Shown: positions 34,203 to 43,585 of the stretch, one piece after another
How positions within the stretch are numbered: position 1 is the stretch's first letter
How the letters are laid out: each line of letters starts with the position of its first letter
From: Rehmannia glutinosa
Lineage: Eukaryota > Streptophyta > Magnoliopsida > Lamiales > Orobanchaceae
DNA: 64,000 nt
Assembly (NCBI GenBank): GCA_016081115.2
Contig: CM071935.1
Location: 50,144,680-50,208,679, forward strand
Direction: 5' to 3'
Translations under genes and position numbers: made by a program
Notes under the pieces: model-generated
The model's database searches: none
What the model was told of the DNA's origin: nothing
What the model saw: the letters and a program-made list of their open reading frames with translations, nothing else

Positions 34203-34214
34203 TGGTATCAGAGC
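34203..34214 (-). promoter_or_regulatory. PBS-complementary motif in the 3' UTR of F
   Basis: The element sense strand reads GCTCTGATACCA here, identical to the last 12 bases of initiator tRNA-Met and the perfect complement of the family's PBS. It is ~150 bp upstream of the polypurine tract. Element J has two near-matches at the equivalent place. Long-range pairing with the PBS is an inference. Confidence 0.45.
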
Positions 34215-34289
34215 ATTCCATATCAAAGCAAAATACATACATCTATGCTAAGATACTAGAGTAAATAGAAAGTGAAAAATTATAGAAAA

Positions 34290-35838
34290 CTTCACTAAGT
34301 ATACAGATGACTTACATGAATGTATTTTGCATAAGTAATATACATGAAGGGTTCGCAGAAACACTTCAACGCCTTCGCTTCCTTCTTCTTTCTTCTTCAG
34401 CTCTGTCGAAGTCATTAGCTCTTTTCCTTTTTCTTTCTTCTTCTTCAGCTTTCTTCTTCTTTTTAGGCTCATTTGGAAGCTTCATCCCTTCACTTCCTCT
34501 CGAGCCATTGCTCTGTTTGCCTCCTGTTCTCCTCTTCCTGTCTTCTTACTTCTTCGGCATTCTTTCTAGCCACTTCCAGGTTTGCCACTTCATCATATCT
34601 AGCGTAGTAAATCCTCCCCTTCTTTTCGGGATCTACATATTCAATATTTTTGGGTTGTGGTCGAGGTCGAAAACCTCTTTCACTACCACTACTTCCTCCT
34701 CCTCTGGGTGTATATTGTACAGGAGTTTTCTGCTTACCAGCAGAGTGGCTGCTGGTAGTCTGCTATTTTTCTGCTTCTTCGCACAACGCAATACCCTTCT
34801 CCTAGTACAAATCCCAAGCTTGGGCTAGTGACATTCCCTGAAAATAGCCTTTAGATTCGAGCATTTTGAATTCTTCAACTAATCTCGGCTCGGATCCATT
34901 GTCAGGTGCAACATCTTGATCTTTCCTTACCGGAATGCCACCATACTATTTCATCACTTCTTCGATGCGGGCATCCATCTTCTTGTCAAACTCCTCATTC
35001 CCTGCTTCAATAATTCACCTTTTCTCCGACATTGGCACATCAGAGTGCCCAATGGGTAGGGTTATGGGGAGTTTGCTCAAGATGGAGGCAGTAATTTGAC
35101 CCTGCTGAGGGGTTTCAACTATAATTAACGTGAGATCTTTCGAGCATTCCCCCTCAGCTGGCTTTCCCTTCGTCTCAGCTGCAGATTCTTTCAACTTCTC
35201 TTCTTTCAATTTTCTTAGGACTCCTCTTCCCCCTTTTTGGCATCATCAAAGGAGAGAGGGACCCCTGGGAACATGCCCTCAAGCATGAAGTCGAGTCTTT
35301 TAAGAGCGGAAGATTGTTTGGAGTCTGCTGCAGCATAAGTTGTCCGAAATTCTGAGCGAGTTGCCTTGGACTCGGCTACCACCAACTTTATTTCAGCCAT
35401 GAGTAGGCTAAATTTGTCATTCATTGCGTTCTCAAGGCGCATAATTTCTTTTCTTTGGAATTCTTGCAATAGCTCCATTTCTGTTTTGTGAGACTCATGT
35501 AACCTTTCGATATACGCTTGCATCCTTTGCTTCAGATCAGCATTGTCAGCCATCCAGACGAGCATTCTGCCATATAGTGCTTTAAAATAACGAACTTGTT
35601 CGAGTCGCATGGCAGATTGCTGTTGAGGCCATTCTCGGATCCGCACCACTATCCCTCTCAAGTCTGCTGTGAGGGTAGCGTCCCTGTTGTCCAGTCTTAA
35701 GTGGAGGGAGGCCTGATGCCGTTCAATCTTCTCAATCTCTTTACAAATCTTCTTGAATATCTCACGAAACTCAGCTGTCTCCACTTGATTCAGCTGCAGG
35801 CCACTCTTCAGCAAAGTTAAACTCGGTTGGAACAATGG
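34290..35838 (-). pseudogene. ORF3 C-terminal half of element F
   Basis: The longest open piece is 35215-35925, but its first ~27 codons are antisense LTR of G; genuine ORF3 begins at 35838. It contains a long coiled coil (KKICKEIEKIERHQASLHLR ... VRIREWPQQQSAMRLEQVRY ... MQAYIERLHESHKTEMELL) and the conserved motif LDFMLEGMFPGVPLSFDDAKKGEE. After a frameshift at ~35215 the Lys/Glu-rich tail follows, with the EPR-type segment (LVEEFKML) and the KKKKEKGKELM end. The internal polypurine-like stretch coding for DDAKKGEE is at 35227-35239. Confidence 0.8.
35834..35838. repeat. Left target-site duplication of element G (AATGG)
   Basis: AATGG immediately precedes the LTR start. The same five bases follow the outer LTR end at 51886-51890. 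ORF3 of F continues on the other side, which confirms the duplication. Confidence 0.85.
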
Positions 35839-36485
35839 TGTTAGGAAATTATTTTTAGATTTTGATGAATGCCATGTAAAACTTAGAATAGAAAGTTGGC
35901 ACCCCATTTTTGTTGTAAATTGCATTGTAATAGATAAGGCTGGTCGAGCTGAGTCAAGTCAGCTATGCCTGAACATGCAAGAAGACAACTGAAGTCTAGA
36001 AGGAAGACTCACGCGAGGCAAATTGAGTGTGGCAAAGAAGAGAAGACAGGAACTCGACTGAAGGTGCAACTGAGATACAGCTGAGTGAAGTATCAGTCAA
36101 GTCAACTCAAGACAGTACTGAGTCTCAAGTTGAAGTGACAGAAGAGTCATCCAATGATTGGAAGGCGACTCAAGTCACCTGGGAAATCAAGGAAATGCGA
36201 TCAACTCGAGATAATCGAAAGAGATCCGTTGCACGTAAGTCAAGAAAATTACTTAAACAAGTAATACCTCCATATCTTGCCTTTCTTAAAGTGCTCGATC
36301 CCGAAGCGTGCAAAAGGAATATACCAATGGGAAGCACTGCACCTATGGCAGAACTCTGAAAAGCTGAAGAATCATTCATACGAGGAAATGTCAATTCCAA
36401 GGACTGCAACAAGACAAGCCAACGACCACAAGTGTCTTTTAAAAATAAGCCTATCTCTTCAACGGGAAGATTTTTGAATGATCAC

Positions 36486-36492
36486 TATAAAA
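36486..36492 (+). promoter_or_regulatory. LTR TATA box
   Basis: TATAAAA in the context cactataaaaggctgagg, conserved in LTRs A, C, D, E, F, H, I and J at nearly the same distance (636-662 bp where measured) from the U3 end. It should set the start of genomic RNA about 30 bp downstream. Confidence 0.8.
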
Positions 36493-37349
36493 GGCTGAGG
36501 AATCACTCTGAGAGAAGGTAACCTGAACCACGAACATTCAACCTAACATTCGAACTGTAACCAAAAATTACTCTCAAGTCATTCAAGTTCAATCCTCAAG
36601 CCTACACTACGAAGGAAATCAATCCAACACTCACCTGTGAAGGAAAGACGACTTCAATCAGTTGAAGAGGAAACATTTGAAGAATCAAGGGGTCTACATT
36701 CCACGGAGGATTGTAGGAAGGTTCAAGGTCGAACCAGTCTCAAGTTTTTGGAGGTCTTCGTGATCAAATCCAAGAACCTTGAGCAAGTGGGCTGTAGTAG
36801 CAAAGGCACTGCCTGTGAAGAAGCCGAGTCGTCACGAGAAGCCACCGTGTGACCAAGGCATCTCGGTCGAGTCCCAAAGGATCAAGTCAGCTGTGTGATC
36901 AAGACTTGTATCTGGACTGTTAACCACTTTGTATATTGATCAATACTTAATGGATTCCTCCAGGAGTTGGAGAAGAGAGGAGTAGAAGAATTACCCCATC
37001 TTCGAACCTCTATAAAAAACTTATTGTGTCATTTACATTTCAGCACTTTAATTTCTGCATATTACTTTAATATCTGCTGATAAATTTGCTATCCAATTGA
37101 TAATCAACAAAGTGCTAAAACCAAGTATTAAAACAAACTTAACAAAATTCAAGGGTGTTAAGACTTCCGCTGAAAATATATCACAGTCGAGTTAAGTCTT
37201 TAGTCAAAACAGCTGAGTTATTCTATCAACAACTCGATCCGAGTCTTTGAGTGACTAACTCTGCTGATTAACTAACTTAGCTGTCCATCAAGGACTCAAC
37301 TGTGAAGTATTAACTCTGAACGTTTTAAAAGGACTAAATCGAAAAGTTG

Positions 37350-37383
37350 GTAAGGTTTATTCAACCCCCCTTCTAAACCTTAC
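37350..37383 (+). other. Conserved U5 hairpin
   Basis: Arms GTAAGGTTTA (37350-37359) and TAAACCTTAC (37374-37383) pair perfectly around a 14-base C-rich loop. The structure lies 23 bp from the LTR end and is kept in nearly all LTR copies here, with loop length varying. Confidence 0.75.
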
Positions 37384-37408
37384 ACTCACACCCCTCGGGA
37401 CCTACAAG

Positions 37409-37420
37409 TGGTATCAGAGC
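37409..37420 (+). promoter_or_regulatory. PBS of element G
   Basis: TGGTATCAGAGC, a perfect complement of the last 12 bases of plant initiator tRNA-Met, two bases after the LTR end CCTACA. Confidence 0.95.
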
Positions 37421-37532
37421 GATTGGTTCATTGAGCCTTCCGCACTGGTCACTGAACTAGATCTCCAAATTTTTCAAAGGTTGCTTTAGCACTTGATTTT
37501 TCAAAACTCTTTTATTCAACAAAGTTATTATC

Positions 37533-39540
37533 ATGGAAGCAAATTTGATACGCATCCCTATGTTCACAATTGAAGAATTTGATGATTGGAAAATTCGTAT
37601 GCAGGCTCATCTATCAGCATTACACGATGAAATGTGGATAGTAATAGAAGATGGGCCACTCCAAATCTTAAAAGTGAACACAAATGCAAGGAGAGCCGCT
37701 GCGGTTTGAAGGAGAAGAGGATGTTGCTCCCGGACCAATACGATGGTTGAAAAACCAAGAGCTGAATGGACAAATGATGACAGGAAAAGATATAACTTGG
37801 ACAATGTGGCCAAGGACATTCTTACAAAACTTTAGACAAAGCCATGTTCAACAAAGTCAAATCATGCAAAACGGCAAAAGAAATCTGGGACAAGCTAACC
37901 TTGATTTGTGAAGGCTCGTGAGCAAATCAAGGAAAATAAACTATATGTTGTTGTACAAAAATTTGAAAACTTTAAGATGTTTGCAGGAGAAACCTTGGAT
38001 CAACTGGATGCTCGGTTCACAGAAATTACCAATGAGCTATCTGCACTTGGAAAAGAATATACACAAAAGGAAATGTGTATGAAGATTCTAAGAAGTCTCC
38101 CAACTGAGTGGGATATGAAAGTCATGGCCATGAGACATTCCATGGACCTATCAAAGACATCTAACCATGAGCTATTCTCAGATCTCAAAGCCTACGAATT
38201 TGAGCTGAGAAGAAAAGACCAAAAGGAAACAACTATGCCCAAAACAACTGCTCTAATTGTTAAGGATGGCAAAAGAGCTGAGGTCAAAGAAGTCATTGAC
38301 CAAGAGGAGATCGCACTGATGGTTAAAAGGTTTAACAAGTTCTTCAATAAGAATTACAAAAGAAGCAAAGGTGAATCCTCCAGAAGACACTCAGCTCCCT
38401 CCAAGTCAAGGGAAGAAAGACCACCCAAGAGAGCAGAGCATCAAAAAGTTGAATATCAAAGAACTGACAATCCAAGGATGGAAAGTGCTGATCAAAAAGT
38501 TGAAAATTTATGCTGGAACTGAAGGCAACCCGGTCACTATGCCATTGAATGCCCATATCCTATAGTCAACAAATACAGGAATGAAGAGGAAAGAAAAATC
38601 TTCAGAGAAAGAAGACATGAAAAGAGAAAGGCAATGTTGGCTGCCGAAACAACTGAGCAAATCAAGTCAAAAGACACAACAGACTCGGAGAGCAGTGAAG
38701 CTGACTACTCAAGTGACTCTGGAGAAGAAGCCTTGATCTGTCTAATGGCTAAAGAGCAAAACCAACCTGGCCAAGAAGATGAGGTACACTCTAACTCATC
38801 ACACTCAGATACTAGTGATAGTGATTGTGACACACACAATTCATCACCCACTGATCTTTATGATTCACTAGGCAAAATGATGAAAGATTTTGAATACATT
38901 AAATCCTCACACACACTACTAAATGAGGAAAACAACCTACTCAAGAGCCAAAACTCACAGCTGACTAAGGAGCTGAGTACTCTAAGTCAAATAGCTGATG
39001 AGAATAAAAGTTTAAAGGCTGAAAATGCTAAGTTAATAGCAGAGATAGCTGCTATAGAAAAGATGGAGAATGACCTCAAAAATGTGATTGCCTCATTCAC
39101 TAAGGCATCTAAATCCTTGGATGATCTTATTATGAGTCAAAGAGAATGCGGAGATAAGACAGGCCTAGGATTTAATTCCTCTATACTATGTCAATCTCCA
39201 AAAGTGATTTTGGAAAAAGGATCTTCAAGTAATGAAGCATCTCTAAAATCCAAAACTCCAAATGGTGCACACACATTTATTCCAAAGCACAATCACAAGC
39301 AAACTGGCCTTGGTTATAAAGGAAAAGGAAAACAGCCAGTTGAGTGTGCTGAGAGGACAGCTGAGAAGAAATCCAACCGAGTTCCTCACCAAACTCCAAA
39401 CAGGAGATACTCTGCAAAGAAGAAACAGAGCTACCAAAAGCCCCATAAGGTCTATAAGAGAAACACATATGATGGGAATGGTAGAAAGTACCCAAGCCAA
39501 GCTGATTGGAATAATGTGAACTATCAAAAAGACCTATGAA
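37533..39540 (+). pseudogene. gag: gag of element G
   Basis: The ATG at 37533 follows the PBS leader and begins MEANLIRIPMFTIEEFDDWK. Frames change near 37680-37720 and 37800-37915. The capsid-like part (37908-38522) is followed by the zinc knuckle, in which the second cysteine codon is TGA (38521). The acidic Ser/Asp-rich part, coiled coil and Lys/Gln-rich tail occupy 38634-39539. Most frame breaks coincide with CAG/CTG trinucleotides where other copies have intact sequence, so some may be sequencing artefacts. Confidence 0.88.
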
Positions 39541-39881
39541 TATAAGCTCTAAGTGGCAAAGACCTAGAACTCAACAAAGACCATTCCAAAGGCATAAGAG
39601 CTATCATCAAACACATATGCACCTAGGCACTACACTCGAGATATCACAACTACCCAAAGAAGGCAATTGCTAAAACACATGCACATGCATACAGACAAAA
39701 GAGACAACTGTATGAACCTAGAACCCCCAAGCAATTTGCCAAGATTAATTATGATTATGGCACTGATATATGGCAACCTCTTAGAGTCAAATCATGTGGC
39801 TATAGGTTGGTTGGATCATCTTACAATACTAACCCCTCAGGACCCAGGCAAGTATGGGTACCTAAAACCTAATTTCCTTGA

Positions 39882-40283
39882 TTGCAGGTTCAAGGAGCAG
39901 CTGAGTGCCAAGGAACCTGGTACATGGATAGTGGCTGTTCCAGACACATGACAGGAAACAAGAAAAATCTATCAAAATTCAAGGAGGTTAGAGGTGCAGA
40001 AGTCATATTTGGAGGAAATGAAGCTCCAGGAGAAATAAGAGGCACTGGATCCATCAAGAAAAATGGATTAGAAATTACAGATGTTGCATATGTTGAAAGC
40101 CTCAATTTCAACATGCTAAGCATAAGTCAACTCTGTGACAAAGGCTACAATGTTGGATTTAATATGGGTGTATGCCAAATCAAGGACACTGAAACTAATG
40201 AAATAGTGTTGCAAGGATGCAGACAAAAGAACATGTATGTGGTAGATTGGTCAATCGCAACACCAAGCACTTGTCTCAGCTAG
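39882..40283 (+). pseudogene. pol: Protease of element G
   Basis: An aspartic protease domain with active site WYMDSGCSRHMTG and flap VIFGGNEAPGEI, plus the linker to integrase (NMYVVDWSIATPST). The frame opens just after an in-frame TGA (39879-39881) that separates it from gag, and ends at 40283 with a frameshift before the zinc-binding part of integrase. The domain itself is uninterrupted. Confidence 0.88.
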
Positions 40284-41280
40284 CAAAGAGCACAAATTGA
40301 ATCAAGTTGGCTGTGGCACAAGAAGCTAAGTCACATGAACTTCAAAACTATTAACAAACTTGCAAGAAGTAATCTCGTGGAAGGACTTCCAGACTCAGTA
40401 TACAAGAAGGACAATATATGTAATGCATGCCAGATGGGAAAACAGATCAAATCATCATTCAAAGAAAAGACATGTCCATCTTCAACAAGAATATTGCACC
40501 TGCTACATATGGATCTATTTGGTCCAGTTGAACCGGCCAGCATAAGTGGGAAGAAATACACCTTGGTGGTAGTAGATGACTACTCAAGATATACATGGAC
40601 AATATTCATGTGTAAGAAGAAAGAAACTCTGCAAAAACTACCATAGGTGATGAAGAGAATCCAAAATGAGAAGAGTCAACCATTATCAAAATAAGATCGT
40701 GAGAGAACCGAGTTTGTCAATGGTATAATAACTCGATCTTGTATTGAAAATGGTATTGGTCATGAATTATCTGCGGCAAGGACTCCACAGAGAATGGAGT
40801 TGCGAAAAGAAGGAATAGAACTCTCAAAGAAGCAGCAAGGACCATGTTAGCTGAAGCAGGGCTGCTAAAAGATTTTGGGCTAAGGCAATAAACACAGCAT
40901 GCTATACCCAAAATAGATGCATGATAAATAGACAGCTGACAAAGACTCCTTATGAAATTTGGACAGGGAGAAAGCCAAATGTTGCATATTTTTGAATATT
41001 TGGATGCAAATGCTTCATCCATAACACTGGCAAAGATAATTTAAAGGCTTTTGATGCTAAAGCTGATGAAGGTATCTTCTTAGGATACTCAGCTGAAAGC
41101 AAAGCCTACAAAGTGCTCAACAAGAGGACAATGGTTACAGAAGAATCCATCCATGTGGTGTTTGATGAACCCAATGTAAATGGAGAAGACATTGAAGAGT
41201 CAGCTGATAAGCTGAATCAAACAACGATGCAGAAAAGTCCCTATGTTGAAGTCAAGCCGGAATTATAAGTCCGGATGAAG
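40284..41280 (+). pseudogene. pol: Integrase of element G
   Basis: The zinc-binding part (LSHMNFKTINKL ... CNACQMGKQ) and the first two catalytic acids (HMDLFGPV, VDDYSRYTW) are in one frame at 40335-40646. Downstream, the segment holding the third acid (LKEAARTML) and the C-terminal part (NRCMINRQLTKTPYEIWTGR; GYSAESKAYKV; VFDEPN) are present in changing frames, with a stop at 40995. Confidence 0.85.
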
Positions 41281-41489
41281 ATGAGATAGCCGAGTCTCAA
41301 AGACAATGGAAAATCTGCAACTAGTGATGATGAGAGAGCTGATCAAAATAACACACAATTTGCAAGACGATCAATCCAACTAACTTACTCCAACTCGATG
41401 TAAGATGGCTGAGAGACCATCCACCAGAACTAATCATTGGAGATGTAAGAGAAGGTGTAAAAACCAAATCCAGAACTCAACAAGAAGCT

Positions 41490-43035
41490 ATGTTCACTTG
41501 CTTTATCTCACAAATAGAGCCAAAAGATGTGTCACAAGCTTTGGATGACACACATTGGATTCAAGCCATGCAAGAAGAGCTGAATCAGTTTGAAAGGAAC
41601 AAAGTGTGGGAATTGGTTCAAAGACCTACCCATCAAAATATTATTGGCACTAAATGGTTGTTCAGAAACAAGATGAATGAGGAAGGTTCTGTGGTGAGAA
41701 ACAAAGCAAGATTGGTAGCCAAAGGGTATTGCCAAGAAGAAGGAATAGATTTTGATGAAACTTTTGCTCCTGTGGCAACATTGGAAGCTATAAGGATGTT
41801 TCTTGCCTATGCAGCTCACAAGAACTTTATTGTATATCAAATGGATGTAAAGAGTGCATTCCTTAATGGGTTATTGGAAGAAGAAGTATATGTTGAACAA
41901 CCTCCAGGATTTGAGCAGAAGACTCTTGGAGATAAGGTATACAAACTCAAGAAAGCTTTATATGGATTGAAACAGGCACCCAGAGCATGGTATGATACAT
42001 TATTACAATTCCTGACTGAGAACGGATTCACAAAAGGCAAAGTGGATAGAACACTCTTCAGAATTCAAGATTGGAAGAGTATACTGCTTGTTCAAATATA
42101 TGTGGATGACATCATCTTTAGATCCACAAACAAAGAGCTGTGTGATAAATTCTCAAATCTTATGCAAAGCAAATTTGAAATGAGCATGATGGGAGAGTCG
42201 ACATTCTTCCTTGGACTCCAAGTGAAACAAATGAAGGATGGAACCTTCATAAGTCGGACAAAATACACCGAGAGATTTAATGAAGAAATTTGGTATGGAA
42301 GAGAAGTCTTCGTGAAAATACCAATGAATACATCGATCAAAGTGGATATGGATGCGGATGGCAAGCTCAGATCAAACAAGATACATAGCACTTATTGGAT
42401 CATTGCTCTATCTCACAAAGAAGCGTGCCAAACATCACCTTTCTTTGTAGGTGTATGTGCAAGATTTCAATCGCACCAAAAGAAAGCCACATGATCAAGC
42501 AAAATGCCAAGAGAATCTTGAGATATTTGAAAGAAACCAAGAAGTTGGCTTATGGTATCCAAAGGAAGGTGGATTCAAGCTAATTGGTTACTCAGACTCT
42601 GACTATGCTTTGGATGTAGAGTCGACAGGAAGAGTACCTCAGGCACATGTCAAATGCTTGGAAATAGGCTAATTTCCTGGTTTAGCAATAACTACCTCCA
42701 CAGCTGAAGCAGAACACATAGCTGCGGGCAGCTGTTGTGCCCAAGTCTTATGGATGAGACAACACCTGAGAGACTTTGAGATTGAAGAAAAGGAAATTCC
42801 AATTATGTGTGATAACACAAGTGCAATTGCAATCACTCAAAATCCTGTGTTGCATTCAAGAACAAAGCACATTGATGTCAGATATCACTTCATAAGAGAT
42901 CATGTTGAAAAGAAGGACATCATCTTGGAATATATCTCAACTGATAAGCAATTAGCTGACATATTCACAAAACCATTATGTGAATCAAGATTTGAAGAAC
43001 TCAAACATGAATTGAGGTTAATTGAGCTGAGTTGA
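41490..43035 (+). pseudogene. pol: Reverse transcriptase and RNase H of element G
   Basis: RT is open from 41490 to about 42380. It carries TKWLFRNKMNEEG, the catalytic Asp in QMDVKSAFLNG, LYGLKQAPRAW and the catalytic YVDDIIF (G replaced by R just after). The connection region shifts frame near 42290-42400. RNase H follows in two pieces: YSDSDYALDVEST, where the usual AGCRVDRKSTSG is damaged, then STAEAEHIAAGSCCAQV and the end KQLADIFTKPLCESRFEEL at 43035. The stop TGA ends pol; ORF3 is not in frame with it. Confidence 0.92.
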
Positions 43036-43271
43036 CACTCAGATGACTCAAAGAAAAGAGATGAAAAACGAAAAGATGAAAAAGAGCTGAACTCTTAAAT
43101 CAGCTAAGTGAATCAGCCGTATCGGAGAATCAGCTGCATCGAGTTAGCTGACAGCTGAGTATTTATGTGCAAAGAGAGAAGAGTTAAATCAACTAAGGAA
43201 TAAGCTGAGTCATTTATGACCAAAGTGACAAAAACGCAGTCGTTTTTACTAAGCGGGAATGTTTTTAAGAA
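43036..43271 (+). other. Pol-ORF3 spacer, upstream part
   Basis: Non-coding. It aligns with the spacers of A (about 9865-10184) and D (24800-25039). It is rich in CAGCTGA and GTGAC motifs and contains no ORF continuing from pol. Confidence 0.7.
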
Positions 43272-43536
43272 TGACGTCAGCATAATTATGAAGTGTATAG
43301 TTAAAAGCTGCACACAAAACTTATGATTGGATATAAATGCTGCCGCATTAAATACGAGAAATTAAGTGTAAATTGGCGTGCAAAATCTGAACCGTTGATC
43401 TTGACCAAATTTCAAAAACCACCCGCACGTCCTTTCATAACCTATACTTATACCATTTCATCCGATTTTCTCTCACTTTACCAAAACTGTTCATCTCTCT
43501 CGAAGGCAAAGAAGAAATTTTCTCTCAAAACCCTAA
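43272..43536 (+). promoter_or_regulatory. Candidate internal promoter of ORF3 (element G copy)
   Basis: TGACGTCA (43272-43279), TATAAAT (43332-43338), a CT-rich leader and a telo-box AAACCCTAA (43528-43536) precede the ORF3 ATG at 43586. The spacing from TATA to ATG (254 bp) and from TGACGTCA to TATA (52 bp) is the same as in D. Confidence 0.55.
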
Positions 43537-43585
43537 CAAATCCTCAAGTTCATTCTCAAAGTTTTGTTCGGTAAAACATCGAGAA

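Larger units (their letters stand above)
31458..35838 (-). mobile_element. Element F, left part: 3' LTR and ORF3 C-terminus
   Basis: A minus-strand element inserted in the 5' LTR of D; the left flank is TAGTG (31453-31457). It is itself split by element G: the right part of F resumes at 51886 after the AATGG duplication. The left part contains the 3' LTR with a hAT insertion, the polypurine tract, 3' UTR and ORF3 C-terminal half. Confidence 0.88.
35839..37406 (+). repeat. 5' LTR of element G
   Basis: 1,568 bp from TGTTAGG to CCTACA. The TATA box TATAAAA is at 36486-36492, so U3 is about 675 bp. A 10-bp perfect inverted repeat forms a hairpin near the U5 end. A recognisable LTR copy is found at eight other places in the window. 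Confidence 0.95.

Noticed and set aside
34203..34214. A tRNA-Met gene
   Set aside because: Only the last 12 bases of the tRNA match. No cloverleaf arms are present around it, nor around the PBS sites.
35215..35925. A 236-codon ORF on the minus strand as a single gene
   Set aside because: Its first ~27 codons are antisense LTR of element G and the rest is ORF3 of element F. It is an insertion artefact, annotated as part of F.
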